Notes: generated by a model from the sequence alone, not told the origin. Shown: positions 26,393 through 35,831, counted from the stretch's first letter. The stretch is 64,000 nt of DNA from Alphaproteobacteria bacterium (GCA_030428355.1 JAUIBL010000001.1:186001-250000); one strand, 5' to 3'. A program made the numbers and translations.

Positions 26393-27574
26393 ATGATCCC
26401 CTCTGTCCTGCCGACCTATTCCCGCGCGCCGCTTCATTTCGTGAAGGGCGAAGGCACCTGGTTGATCGAAGCGGACGGGCGACGTTTCCTTGATCTGGGC
26501 GCGGGCATCGCGGTCAACGCGCTGGGCCATGCGCATCCCGCGCTTGTCCAGGCATTGACCGAGCAGGCGCAGAAGCTCTGGCATGTGTCGAACCTCTACG
26601 AGATCCCGCAGCAGCAGGCGCTGGCGGACAAGCTGGTTGCGGCCAGTTTTGCGGATACGGTGTTCTTTACCAATTCGGGGACGGAATCCTGCGAGCTCGC
26701 CGTCAAGATGGCGCGCAAGTACTGGTACGAGAAGGGCCATCCCGAGAAGACCACGATCCTGACCTTTGAAGGGTCGTTCCACGGTCGGTCCTCGGCGGGG
26801 ATTGCCGCGGCCGGGTCGGAAAAGATGACCAAGGGGTTTGCGCCGCTTCTTCCCGGTTTCAAACATGTGCCCTGGGCGGATCACGACGCGCTGCACGCTG
26901 CAATCGACGACAGCGTTGGTGCGATCCTGATCGAACCGGTGCAGGGCGAGGGTGGGATCAGGCCGCTGCCGGACCAATGCCTCAAGGGGCTGCGGGCGCT
27001 GTGCGATGAAAAAGGTCTGTTGTTGATCCTTGATGAGGTGCAATGCGGCGTGTCCCGGACCGGGCGTCTGTTTGCGCATGAATGGGCGGGTGTGACACCT
27101 GACATCATGATGGTCGCCAAGGGCATCGGCGGGGGGTTCCCGCTGGGCGCGGTTCTGGCCACCGAAGAGGCGGCGTCCGGCATGACGGCGGGCACACACG
27201 GGTCGACCTATGGGGGCAACCCGCTGGCCTGTGCGGTGGGTTGCGCGGTCATGGACATCGTCAGCACGCCGGAGTTTCTGGAGACGGTGAACGCGCGGGC
27301 CGGGTTCCTGCGGCAGAAGCTGGAAGGGCTGGTTGCGGCGCATCCCGACGTGTTCGAAGGCGTGCGCGGCATGGGCCTGATGCTTGGGCTGAAATGCAAG
27401 GTGGCCCCGGTCGACATGGTCAAGGCGGGGTATGAGTGCGGAGTGATCACCGTGCCTGCGGCGGATAACGTGGTGCGCCTGCTGCCGCCGCTCAACATCA
27501 GCAAGGACGAGATTTCCGAGGCGGTGAACCGGCTCGATTTCGCCGCGGACGCGGTTCTCGAGGCGAAGGGCTGA
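26393..27574 (+). CDS. argD: Acetylornithine aminotransferase
   Basis: PLP-dependent class III transaminase that makes N-acetylornithine in arginine synthesis. The 393-residue enzyme carries FTNSGTESCELAVKMARKY (about residues 88-106), the FHGRSSAG segment, the PLP-contact ILDEVQCGVSRTG (about 215-227) and the Schiff-base lysine in MVAKGIGGGFPLGA (about 244). I start at ATG 26393 rather than an earlier in-frame start because the family begins at this point and a GAGG lies just upstream. argF follows 3 bp later, so both arginine genes form an operon. Confidence 0.93.
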   Translation: MIPSVLPTYSRAPLHFVKGEGTWLIEADGRRFLDLGAGIAVNALGHAHPALVQALTEQAQKLWHVSNLYEIPQQQALADKLVAASFADTVFFTNSGTESCELAVKMARKYWYEKGHPEKTTILTFEGSFHGRSSAGIAAAGSEKMTKGFAPLLPGFKHVPWADHDALHAAIDDSVGAILIEPVQGEGGIRPLPDQCLKGLRALCDEKGLLLILDEVQCGVSRTGRLFAHEWAGVTPDIMMVAKGIGGGFPLGAVLATEEAASGMTAGTHGSTYGGNPLACAVGCAVMDIVSTPEFLETVNARAGFLRQKLEGLVAAHPDVFEGVRGMGLMLGLKCKVAPVDMVKAGYECGVITVPAADNVVRLLPPLNISKDEISEAVNRLDFAADAVLEAKG

Positions 27575-27577
27575 GAC

Positions 27578-28504
<927 letters not shown>

Positions 28505-28517
28505 CGCCCCCGCGCGA

Positions 28518-28739
28518 TCAATCCGGCACGTTATCCACACCCGAGCCACCCCAGGGATGGCACCGTGCGATGCGGCGGATGGTGAGCCAGCCGCCTTTGA
28601 TGCCGCCGTGTTTCTGCAGGGCTTCGAGCGCATAGGCCGAACAGGTGGGATGGTAGCGGCAGTTGTGGCCGACCCATGGGCTGAAGATCAGGCGATAGGC
28701 CTTGACCGGCAGGGCGAGTGTCCACGCAAGCGGGGTCAT
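28518..28739 (-). CDS. yidD: Membrane protein insertion efficiency factor
   Basis: A 73-residue protein that matches YidD: an amphipathic start ([15 protein letters not shown]) and the conserved cysteine motif [19 protein letters not shown] (about residues 27-45), then [15 protein letters not shown]. YidD aids insertion of membrane proteins by YidC, usually from the rpmH-rnpA-yidD-yidC locus. The start overlaps the rnpA stop by 4 bp. No yidC follows in the window, since the converging arg operon ends here. Confidence 0.92.
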   Translation of the reverse strand: MTPLAWTLALPVKAYRLIFSPWVGHNCRYHPTCSAYALEALQKHGGIKGGWLTIRRIARCHPWGGSGVDNVPD

Positions 28740-29140
28740 GGGGAGGCGTGGATCTTGCGCAGCGCGTAGACCAGATCGCCTTTGAGCGCCTGAAAGTCGC
28801 GGAGGGTGGTGACACCGGGGCGGCCGATCAGAACGTAGTCCCAGCCGGGTTGTGCGCCGGGCAGAAGGGCCTCGGCCACGACGGCGCGCAGGCGGCGTTT
28901 GGCGCGGTTGCGGGCGACGGCGTTGCCGATCTTCTTGGAACAGGTATAGCCGACGCGGATCGTCGGATCGCCATCTTCGCGGTTGCGCGCCTGCACCAGC
29001 ATCCCGTCGGTGCCACGGCGCAGGGCGCGGGCGGCGCGCAGGAAATCGGCGCGGTGGCGCAGAACGGTGACGGGTGGACATGACAACACCGCCGGAGGCG
29101 TGTTCCCCCTTGTGTCCAAGGAGGCCTCCGGCGGTGTCAT
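28736..29140 (-). CDS. rnpA: Ribonuclease P protein component
   Basis: Protein subunit of RNase P, which trims tRNA 5' ends. The 134-residue product has the family core ([36 protein letters not shown] with the RNR motif, about residues 65-86). ATG 29140 is the earliest start. A GTG and a TTG at codons 17 and 18 are alternatives that would put a 14-bp inverted repeat in the leader instead of in the coding part. It lies 29 bp after rpmH and overlaps yidD. Confidence 0.9.
   Translation of the reverse strand: MTPPEASLDTRGNTPPAVLSCPPVTVLRHRADFLRAARALRRGTDGMLVQARNREDGDPTIRVGYTCSKKIGNAVARNRAKRRLRAVVAEALLPGAQPGWDYVLIGRPGVTTLRDFQALKGDLVYALRKIHASP
29086..29137 (-). promoter_or_regulatory. Perfect 14-bp inverted repeat at the 5' end of rnpA
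   Basis: ACACCGCCGGAGGC (29086-29099) is exactly complementary to 29124-29137, with a 24-nt loop. In the mRNA the stem begins directly after the rnpA AUG and spans codons 2-18. Such a stable stem could limit ribosome access or hide an internal GTG/TTG start. The effect is inferred. Confidence 0.5.
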
Positions 29141-29169
29141 GTCAGATTGCCTGCGCTGTCGCGGGACGC

Positions 29170-29304
29170 TTACGCGCTCAGCGACTTGCGGCCACGGGCG
29201 CGGCGCGCGTTCAGGATTTTGCGGCCGCCCTTGGTGGCCATGCGCGCACGGAAGCCGTGGCGGCGCTTGCGAACGAGGTTCGAGGGCTGATAGGTGCGTT
29301 TCAT
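29170..29304 (-). CDS. rpmH: 50S ribosomal protein L34
   Basis: The 44-residue basic protein [20 protein letters not shown]... is L34, a structural protein of the large ribosomal subunit, highly conserved in length and sequence. ATG 29304 is chosen; the open frame extends further upstream through the promoter and is not coding there. rpmH is the first gene of rpmH-rnpA-yidD and sits behind a near-consensus sigma70 promoter at 29371-29399, with a leader of roughly 60 nt. Confidence 0.97.
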   Translation of the reverse strand: MKRTYQPSNLVRKRRHGFRARMATKGGRKILNARRARGRKSLSA

Positions 29305-29370
29305 CGCGTCCAACTCCGTTTGATCGGTCCGGGGGCGCGGATTCGTCCGCCGGGTGTGTTCGAAGCCCGT

Positions 29371-29399
29371 GCTATAGGCAGGTGCCTTTGGGTTGTCAA
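29371..29399 (-). promoter_or_regulatory. Sigma70-type promoter of rpmH
   Basis: On the minus strand TTGACA (29399-29394) is followed after exactly 17 nt by TATAGC (29376-29371). The -35 is perfect and the -10 matches at four of six positions. It is 67 bp upstream of the L34 start, as expected for a heavily transcribed ribosomal-protein gene. Confidence 0.8.
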
Positions 29400-29573
29400 A
29401 CGCTGTGTCGGGGATTTTCGGCGATTTTCTTGTTTGGTGGCAAGATGCCGGGCTACATCGCAGGTGGTCCGCCACGGTACGCATTGGGGGTGCTACTGTC
29501 GTCGCCTGATCGGCAATTCACTCGCACATCTGAAACATCGAGACTGGCGTGACAGCGTGAACGCGACGTTGAC

Positions 29574-29654
29574 TTGAAACAATCGCACACGGCTGCGTGT
29601 GGACCTGACACAGACTGCAACAATGGGCGTCGGTAGGGACAGCGATTGTTTCAA
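29574..29654 (+). ncRNA. Candidate structured RNA (13-bp closing stem with inner hairpins)
   Basis: TTGAAACAATCGC (29574-29586) and its exact complement (29642-29654) close an 81-nt stretch. Inside, CACACG (29586-29591) pairs with CGTGTG (29596-29601) around a GCTG loop, and CCTGAC (29604-29609) can pair with GTC...AGG further on. The stretch lies in the roughly 500-bp gap between the rpmH promoter and the TVP38 gene, where I find no protein gene. Strand is uncertain; plus is given because the nearest downstream gene is on that strand. It could be a small RNA, a leader element or inverted ends of a small mobile remnant. Confidence 0.35.
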
Positions 29655-29803
29655 TCCGGCACGTTCCAGAGCGAATTCTCACGTAAAGGGGAACCTGCGA
29701 TCAAGCGGGCGTGAGGCGGGTGTTGCCGGGCTGCGTCAAGGGTCATGTTTTGGGCAAGCGAAACACATCAATTGAAGAGGCGGCCCTCCCCGGCCTGTAT
29801 GAC

Positions 29804-30538
29804 ATGACAGATATGACACACACCCAAGGCACCCCGGCATGGAAGCGTTATGCTCCGCTGATTGCGATTGGCGCGGTTGCGCTGATCGGCGCGGTCACGC
29901 TGCGCGACTACCTGAGCTTTGAAACGCTGGCGGCAAACCGCGAGGCACTCGAGGCCTTTCGGGATGCCAATTACCTGCTGACCGCAGGCGCGTTCATGTT
30001 GGCCTATGTGGTGATCGTCGGGTTTTCCCTGCCCGGGGCCACCATCGCGACGCTGACGGGCGGGTTTCTGTTCGGTGTGTTCCCCGGTGCGCTTTTCAAC
30101 GTGCTGGCTGCCACGGTCGGCGCGACGGTGATCTTCCTTGCGGCGCGCTACGGATTGGGCGAACGGCTGGCGGCCAAGATGGACGCAAGCGACGGTGCCG
30201 TGCGCAAGATCAAGGACGGTATCGACGAAAACCAGTGGTCGATGCTGTTCCTGATCCGATTGGTGCCCGCTGTGCCGTTCTTCGTGGCGAACCTTGTGCC
30301 CGCATTGGTCGGCGTGCCCCTCTATCGGTTCTTCGTGTCGACCTTCCTTGGCATCATTCCGGGCGGTGTTGTCTATACCTCGGTCGGGGCCGGTCTGGGC
30401 GAGGTCTTTGCGCGGGGCGAGACACCGAACCTCGGCATCATCTTCGAGCCGCATATCCTTTTGCCGATCCTTGGTCTCTGTGCCCTCGCGGCGCTGCCGA
30501 TCTTGCTGAAGGCCGTGCGCGGCAAGAAGGGGCTTTGA
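29804..30538 (+). CDS. TVP38/TMEM64 family (DedA-related) membrane protein
   Basis: The 244-residue protein has five to six membrane helices. The family core is FSLPGATIATLTGGFLFGVFPG (about residues 66-88) followed by FLIRLVPAVPFFVANLVPALVGVPLYRFFVSTFLGIIPG (about 147-186), the hallmark of the VTT/SNARE-associated domain thought to move or remodel membrane lipids. ATG 29804 and ATG 29813 are both possible and neither has a strong ribosome site. It is 2 bp upstream of a FAD oxidoreductase. In many proteobacteria these two proteins are fused into one, which supports a joint function. Confidence 0.87.
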   Translation: MTDMTHTQGTPAWKRYAPLIAIGAVALIGAVTLRDYLSFETLAANREALEAFRDANYLLTAGAFMLAYVVIVGFSLPGATIATLTGGFLFGVFPGALFNVLAATVGATVIFLAARYGLGERLAAKMDASDGAVRKIKDGIDENQWSMLFLIRLVPAVPFFVANLVPALVGVPLYRFFVSTFLGIIPGGVVYTSVGAGLGEVFARGETPNLGIIFEPHILLPILGLCALAALPILLKAVRGKKGL

Positions 30539-30540
30539 TC

Positions 30541-31959
30541 ATGGAGAAGATCAAGACAGACGTTCTGATCATCGGTGCAGGCTCTGGTGGCTTGTCGGTG
30601 GCAGCAGGTGCGGTGCAGATGGGGGCCAGCGTTGTCCTTCTCGAAGCGCACAAGATGGGCGGAGACTGCCTCAACTACGGATGTGTGCCCTCGAAGGCGC
30701 TGATCGCCTCGGCCAAGACGGCCTATGCCATGACCCATGCGGATCGCTACGGCATCGCCAATGTCACCCCTCAGGTGAATTACGCGGCGGCCAAGGATCA
30801 TGTGGCGGATGTGATCAGTCAGATCGAACCCGTGGACAGCCAGGAACGGTTCGAAGGTCTGGGTGTGCGGGTGATCCGCGAATTCGGGCGCTTCGTGTCC
30901 CCGACCGAGGTCGAGGCGGGGCCGTATCGCATCACCGCGCGTCGGGTGGTTATTGCAACCGGATCGTCGCCCTTCGTGCCGCCGATCCCCGGTCTCGACA
31001 CCGTGCCCTACATCACCAACGAGTCGCTCTGGGAGCTGCGCGAGCAGCCCGAGCATCTGCTGGTGATCGGCGGCGGCCCCATCGGGATGGAAATGGCGCA
31101 GGCGCATCTGCGGCTTGGGTCGAAAGTCACGGTGATCGAAGGCGCCAAGGCGCTGGGCAAGGATGACCCCGAGATGGCCGAAATCGTGCTGGACAGCCTG
31201 CGCGAGGAAGGTCTGGAGATTGCCGAAGGCTCGAACGCCAAGGAAGTGCGCGGCACAGCGGGCGCGATCGAGGTGGAAACCGAAGACGGCCGCGTGTTCA
31301 AGGGCACGCATATTCTTGTCGCCGTCGGCCGCAAGGCGAACACAGCAGGTCTTTATCTGGAGAAGGCTGGAATCAAGACGACGCGGACCGGCATCGAGGT
31401 GGACGCGTCGATGCGCACCTCAAACAAGAAGGTCTACGCCATCGGCGATGTGGCTGGTGGTCTGCAATTCACCCATGTCGCGGGGTACCATGCCGGGGTG
31501 ATCATCCGCTCCATGCTGTTTGGTCTGCCTGCCAAGGCGTCGACACGGCATATCCCTTGGGCCACCTACACCCAGCCGGAACTGGCGCAGGTCGGCCTGA
31601 CCGAGGCGCAGGCGCGCAAGGATCATGGAACCAAGCTCGAGGTGGTGCGCTTTCACTTCAGCCACAACGACCGCGCCATCGCCGAACGCAAGACACGCGG
31701 TCTGATCAAGGTGATGGTGGTCAAGGGCCGCCCGGTCGGCGCATCGATTGCCGGTGAACAGGCGGGCGAATTGATCAATCTCTGGGCGCTGGTGATCGCC
31801 AACAAGATGAAGATGGGCCAGATCGCCAACATGGTCGCGCCCTATCCAACAATCGGAGAGCTTAACAAACGGGCAGCGGGCGCTTATTTCTCACCGCGAC
31901 TGTTCGAGAGTGATACCGTGAAGAAAGTTGTCGGATTTGTTCAGAAATGGCTGCCCTGA
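30541..31959 (+). CDS. FAD-dependent pyridine nucleotide-disulfide oxidoreductase (MerA/Lpd-like)
   Basis: The 472-residue flavoprotein has the FAD dinucleotide motif GAGSGG (residues 12-17), the redox-active disulfide Cys43/Cys48 in GGDCLNYGCVPSK, the NAD(P) motif IGGGPIGMEMA (about 178-188) and the second FAD motif YAIGDV (about 300). Near the C-terminus the HPT motif of lipoamide dehydrogenases is replaced by YPT (APYPTIGE), as in mercuric-reductase-like enzymes, and the C-terminal Cys pair of MerA is absent. It is therefore neither a proven Lpd nor MerA. It belongs with the TVP38 gene 2 bp upstream. Electron acceptor unknown. Confidence 0.88.
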   Translation: MEKIKTDVLIIGAGSGGLSVAAGAVQMGASVVLLEAHKMGGDCLNYGCVPSKALIASAKTAYAMTHADRYGIANVTPQVNYAAAKDHVADVISQIEPVDSQERFEGLGVRVIREFGRFVSPTEVEAGPYRITARRVVIATGSSPFVPPIPGLDTVPYITNESLWELREQPEHLLVIGGGPIGMEMAQAHLRLGSKVTVIEGAKALGKDDPEMAEIVLDSLREEGLEIAEGSNAKEVRGTAGAIEVETEDGRVFKGTHILVAVGRKANTAGLYLEKAGIKTTRTGIEVDASMRTSNKKVYAIGDVAGGLQFTHVAGYHAGVIIRSMLFGLPAKASTRHIPWATYTQPELAQVGLTEAQARKDHGTKLEVVRFHFSHNDRAIAERKTRGLIKVMVVKGRPVGASIAGEQAGELINLWALVIANKMKMGQIANMVAPYPTIGELNKRAAGAYFSPRLFESDTVKKVVGFVQKWLP

Positions 31960-31983
31960 GGTGAACCGGCCGGGAATGCCCTC

Positions 31984-33366
31984 ATGTTGAATTCGCTCTC
32001 TGGTCGTTTCCTGATCCTGACCACGATCTTTGTGATGCTGGCAGAGGTGATGATCTTCGTGCCGTCGATTGCGCGGTATCGCGAGGATTTTCTGCTGAAC
32101 CGTCTCGAGCGGGCGCAGATCGCGTCTCTCGCGCTTTTGGCGGATGACATGATCGACACCGAGCTGGAAGAAGAGCTGCTGCTCAACGCCGGTGTGTTCA
32201 ACGTGGTGTTGCGGCGGGACGAGCTGCGGCAACTGGTTCTGTCTTCTCCGATGCCCAGCGAGGTGACGCAGACCTTTGACCTGCGCGAGGCAACCGCGCT
32301 GGTCTTGATCCGGGATGCGATGGCGCGACTGATCAATCCCGAGACCGAAACCATCCGGGTGATCGGCAACCCGTTCCGCGACGGTGGTCTGCTGATCGAG
32401 ATCACGCTCGATACCACCGAGTTGCGCATGGCGATGATTGACTATGGCCTGCGCATCCTTGTCCTGTCGGCGGTGATTTCCATCGTGACGGCGGGGTTGC
32501 TGTTCCTTGCTGTGCGGGTGCTGCTGGTCAAGCCGATCAAGGGCGTGGTCGGGCACATGCAAAGCTATGCCAAGGCCCCCGAGGATGCGCGGCGCATCAT
32601 CCAGCCCTCGGCCAGCGTCACCGAATTGCGCGACGCCGAAAAGGCGCTGCAATCACTGCAGACCCAACTGACACAGGCGCTCAAGCAGAAAGAGCGGTTG
32701 GCCCAGCTTGGTGGCGCGGTGGCCCGTGTGAGCCATGACCTGCGCAACATCCTGACCTCGGCGCAGCTTTTTACCGACCGGATCGAGATGAGCGAGGATC
32801 CGGCGGTCAAACGCATGGCTCCGAAGCTGGTGAATTCCATCACCCGTGCGGTGTCTTTGTGCGAAAGCACGCTGGCATTCGGGCGGGCGGAAGAGCCTGC
32901 GCCGACGCTGACCCTGTTCAACCTCGCGCAACTGGTGTCCGATGTTCTTGACAGCGAACGTCTGGCCATTGGCGAGTTTGACCTGAGCCTGAGCGAAGAC
33001 GTGCCCGGCAACCTGATGGTGCGGGCTGACCCGGAACAGATGTACCGAGTTCTGTCCAATCTGGTGCGCAATGCGCGGCAGGCGATCATCGGGACCGGCC
33101 GACCGGGCGAAATCAACGTCGCGGCCAAGGTCTGTGATGATGCGTGGTGCATCGACGTCACCGACACGGGGCCGGGGCTGCCGCCCAAGGCGGTGGAATA
33201 CCTGTTCCAGCCCTTTCAGGGCGGCGCGCGCAAGGGCGGTTCCGGTCTGGGCCTTGCCATAGCCGAGGAATTGGTCCGAGGTCATGGTGGGGCGCTCACG
33301 CTGGTCAAAACCGACCAGAGCGGCACCGCGTTCCGCATTCGCTTGCCCATGGGCGGATTGACATGA
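31984..33366 (+). CDS. Sensor histidine kinase
   Basis: The 460-residue membrane kinase has two transmembrane helices (about residues 8-28 and 158-180) around a periplasmic sensor of about 130 residues with no recognised family. A HAMP-like linker follows, then a HisKA-like segment with the phospho-acceptor in RVSHDLRN (His251) and an HATPase_c domain with NLVRNARQAI (N box), DTGPGLP (G1) and GGSGLGLAIAEELV (G2). No response regulator gene is next to it. It lies 24 bp after the FAD oxidoreductase on the same strand, so it is probably co-transcribed and may sense membrane or redox state (inference). Confidence 0.9.
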   Translation: MLNSLSGRFLILTTIFVMLAEVMIFVPSIARYREDFLLNRLERAQIASLALLADDMIDTELEEELLLNAGVFNVVLRRDELRQLVLSSPMPSEVTQTFDLREATALVLIRDAMARLINPETETIRVIGNPFRDGGLLIEITLDTTELRMAMIDYGLRILVLSAVISIVTAGLLFLAVRVLLVKPIKGVVGHMQSYAKAPEDARRIIQPSASVTELRDAEKALQSLQTQLTQALKQKERLAQLGGAVARVSHDLRNILTSAQLFTDRIEMSEDPAVKRMAPKLVNSITRAVSLCESTLAFGRAEEPAPTLTLFNLAQLVSDVLDSERLAIGEFDLSLSEDVPGNLMVRADPEQMYRVLSNLVRNARQAIIGTGRPGEINVAAKVCDDAWCIDVTDTGPGLPPKAVEYLFQPFQGGARKGGSGLGLAIAEELVRGHGGALTLVKTDQSGTAFRIRLPMGGLT

Positions 33367-33407
33367 AGGGCTTGTGATGCGGCGCAGAAAATTCTTGGAA
33401 TTTGCGC

Positions 33408-33436
33408 TTGCATCACCCCGGCACTGGGTCTATTTC
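33408..33436 (+). promoter_or_regulatory. Possible promoter of tRNA-Arg
   Basis: TTGCAT (33408-33413), 17 nt, then TATTTC (33431-33436), about 10 bp before the tRNA. Match to sigma70 consensus is moderate and position is suitable. Confidence 0.35.
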
Positions 33437-33446
33437 CACCCCTCAC

Positions 33447-33523
33447 GGACCGATAGCTCAGCTGGATAGAGTACTTGACTACGAATCAAGGGGTCGGGGG
33501 TTCGAATCCTCCTCGGTCCGCCA
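33447..33523 (+). tRNA. tRNA-Arg (anticodon ACG)
   Basis: A full cloverleaf can be folded: acceptor stem GGACCGA with TCGGTCC, D arm AGCTCAGCTGGATAGAGT, anticodon arm CTTGA-CTACGAA-TCAAG giving ACG, and T arm with GGTTCGAATCC. Discriminator G at 33520 and encoded CCA at 33521-33523. The A34 would be converted to inosine so that it reads CGU, CGC and CGA codons. Confidence 0.97.
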
Positions 33524-33680
33524 CTTCCCCCTTGTAGTCAGCTTCCAGCGCCTCTCCCCACGGATAGATAATCCCGTTTCAAGCTGCATTTGCAGGCTGA
33601 ATTGCACCGGATGTCGCGCGGTGCAAAGGCACCATGGGTCGTTTGCCCAAGCCTATTGGGATAAGTCCCTGACCGCCCGG

Positions 33681-34919
33681 TCAGGCCGCGTTTCGGGGTT
33701 TGGCAAATGTCGGAGATTGCACGATCCCGGCATCGAACAGACGCGCGATTTCGGTACCAGAACAGCCTGCGACATCGGCCAGGATCTCTTCGGTATGCTG
33801 GCCAAGGGTCGGGGCCGGGCGGGCCGGGCTGCGCTGCACGGCGCTGAAGTCGGCCGGGTGCGACGGCACACGGAAGCTGCCGATCCCCGGTTGCAGCACG
33901 TCCGAGAACATCGGGTTGTCGGTGCTCAGATCGGGGTCCTGCTCTACCGCTTCGCGGACGGTGCGGAATTCGGACCATGTCAGTCCGGCATCGTTGAACG
34001 CCGCTTCGAACTCGGGCACGCGGCGCTGGGCAAACCACGGTGTCAGGATCGCTGTGATCTCGTCACGGAAGCGCCAGCGGTTGCCTTCGTCGGCCAGGGA
34101 CATGCCCAGGCGCTGCTCCAACGCGGCCATCGCCTCGACCGTGCCTGTCGCCTTGCAGAGGCCACGCCACTGGCGGTCGGTCAGGCCGATCACCATCACG
34201 CGGCGGCCATCGGCGCAGACGAAATCCTGACCGTAAGCACCATAAAGTGCATTGCCGGATTTGCCCCGGTCCCCGGTGTTCAGGGTCACATCCCCGATCA
34301 TCCCCAGATGGCCCAGCGTGGCCGCCGCCACGTCCTTGAGCGCAATCTCGACCTCTTGCCCGACATGTCCGCGCAGGCGGTGACGTTCGGCGGCCAAAAG
34401 CGCCGAGACACACATATTGCCCGCAATCAGATCCCATGCAGGCAGCGCATGGGCGACGGGTTCATCGCTGTCCACGGGGCCGGTCATGTGCGGGATGCCC
34501 AAGGCCGGGTTCACGGTGTAATCCACCTGTGGCCGTCCATGCCGATCCCCGGTCAGGGTGACCATGATCAGGTCGCGGCGCTCCTGGCTGAGGGTTTCGT
34601 AATCCATCCAGCCGCGCACCCGCAGGTTGGTCAGAAACAGCCCAGCATCGTCGCCCGGCGCGGTGATGATCCGGGTGATCAGCTCGCGGCCCTCCGGGGA
34701 TTTCATGTCGACGGCAATGGATTTCTTGCCCTTGTTCATGCCTGCCCAAAAGAGGCTTTCGCCATTGGGGGCCAGCGGCCAGCGTCCGGCATCCAACCCG
34801 CCACCCAGACGGTCGAAGCGGATCACCTCGGCCCCCATCTGCGCCAGCGTCATCCCCGCCAGAGGCACCGCGACAAAGGCCGAACCTTCTACGACCCGCA
34901 TTCCCTTGAGCACGCTCAT
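33681..34919 (-). CDS. Class III (CaiB/BaiF) acyl-CoA transferase
   Basis: The 412-residue enzyme fits family III CoA transferases: MSVLKGMRVVEGSAFVAVPLAGMTLAQMGAEV start, GKKSIAVDMKSPEGREL (about residues 63-79), and the region around PAWDLIAGNMCVSALLAA, whose Asp is at the position of the catalytic residue. The substrate is not deducible from sequence. The preceding hydratase gene overlaps its start by 4 bp, so the pair activates an acid with CoA and hydrates or dehydrates the product. Itaconate, mesaconate or a methylated dicarboxylate are the acids handled by similar pairs. A hairpin (33668-33685) covers the stop. Confidence 0.85.
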   Translation of the reverse strand: MSVLKGMRVVEGSAFVAVPLAGMTLAQMGAEVIRFDRLGGGLDAGRWPLAPNGESLFWAGMNKGKKSIAVDMKSPEGRELITRIITAPGDDAGLFLTNLRVRGWMDYETLSQERRDLIMVTLTGDRHGRPQVDYTVNPALGIPHMTGPVDSDEPVAHALPAWDLIAGNMCVSALLAAERHRLRGHVGQEVEIALKDVAAATLGHLGMIGDVTLNTGDRGKSGNALYGAYGQDFVCADGRRVMVIGLTDRQWRGLCKATGTVEAMAALEQRLGMSLADEGNRWRFRDEITAILTPWFAQRRVPEFEAAFNDAGLTWSEFRTVREAVEQDPDLSTDNPMFSDVLQPGIGSFRVPSHPADFSAVQRSPARPAPTLGQHTEEILADVAGCSGTEIARLFDAGIVQSPTFAKPRNAA

Positions 34920-35752
34920 TGTGCGTCCGCCCAGATGGCTGTGGCCTGCATGCACTGATGCCCGTCCTGCCCGGTCCAGAGGCTGAGAACCGCGTCTTCG
35001 GCTTCCATCGCGATTTCGCAGGGTGTGCCTGCAAACATCGGGTGGACACCGCGGAAGTCGAAAAACTTGGGTGTGCGGCCCCGTTCACGGATCGCGGCGC
35101 GCATCAGCAGCGTTGCCTGTAAAGGCCCGTGCACAACAAGGCCGGGGTATTTTTCGACCTCCTGCGTATAGGGCAGATCGTAATGGATGCGGTGGGCGTT
35201 GAACGTCACCGCCGAATAGCGGAACAGCAGCGCCTCGGTGGTGTCGATCTCTTCGACCGGGGCTGTGGGCAGCGGCTTTTTCTTTGGCGGCGTATAGGTG
35301 TCGAGAATTTCCAGATAGACGATGTCCTGCCGTTCTTCGATGGCCAGCCCGGACGGGCCGTAGATCGCGTGATCGACGGTCACGAACACCATCGGCCCGC
35401 TTGAGCCGTCTTTCTCGGTCACTGACCGGATGGATGAGCGGCGCTCGAGCGGATCGCCGACGCGCAGGGCGGGGCCATAGAATTTCAGAGCACCCCCGGC
35501 CCACATACGCCGGTCCAGACGCACGGGGGGCAGAAGATCGGTTTCGCGTGGGTGCCCGTCGCGGCCCAGCTTGTCGTTCGGGGTGGACAAGGGGAAGGCA
35601 CACCAGTGCCAGAGCGGGGGGAGTGCATCGCCATGCTGGGGCGCTTTGCCCAGACCAACCGTGGCATGAAGCTGCCGCGCCAGTTCGGGTGTGACGCATC
35701 CCGCATCGCGGGTGACACGGCCTGTCCAGGCATCGAGATTCAGCATGTCCAT
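34916..35752 (-). CDS. Hotdog-fold acyl-CoA hydratase (mesaconyl-C4-CoA hydratase / HTD2-like)
   Basis: The 278-residue protein contains two hotdog domains. The first (about residues 1-135) is FAS1-like dehydratase-type. The second carries the MaoC-type catalytic segment RYSAVTFNAHRIHYD (about 190-204) and YPGLVVHGPL. Relatives hydrate mesaconyl-C4-CoA or itaconyl-CoA. GGAGGAAG lies upstream of the ATG at 35752, so later Met codons are not needed. It is first in a two-gene unit with a class III CoA transferase. The citramalyl-CoA lyase expected for a full itaconate route is not in the window. Confidence 0.83.
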   Translation of the reverse strand: MDMLNLDAWTGRVTRDAGCVTPELARQLHATVGLGKAPQHGDALPPLWHWCAFPLSTPNDKLGRDGHPRETDLLPPVRLDRRMWAGGALKFYGPALRVGDPLERRSSIRSVTEKDGSSGPMVFVTVDHAIYGPSGLAIEERQDIVYLEILDTYTPPKKKPLPTAPVEEIDTTEALLFRYSAVTFNAHRIHYDLPYTQEVEKYPGLVVHGPLQATLLMRAAIRERGRTPKFFDFRGVHPMFAGTPCEIAMEAEDAVLSLWTGQDGHQCMQATAIWADAQ

Positions 35753-35831
35753 GATCTTCCTCCCCACGAATGATTTTCCAGAGATATCGCTGAAATCCAG
35801 AAAAATCAAATGATTTTAAGTACTTATGGGA

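Noticed and set aside
28531..28539. Perfect DnaA-box sequence TTATCCACA in the 3' end of yidD, near rpmH-rnpA
   Set aside because: It encodes part of the conserved VDN end of YidD, is single, and has no AT-rich unwinding region or other boxes nearby. Alphaproteobacterial origins usually lie elsewhere, so I do not call an origin.
30541..31959. Mercuric reductase or E3 lipoamide dehydrogenase assignment
   Set aside because: No C-terminal Cys pair, no HMA domain, no mer genes nearby, and the HPT motif is altered. Only the superfamily is safe.
33524..33680. Possible attachment site or integrated element next to tRNA-Arg
   Set aside because: No integrase, no direct repeat of the tRNA 3' end and no change in composition are visible. 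Only a small hairpin (TGCACCG/CGGTGCA) is present.
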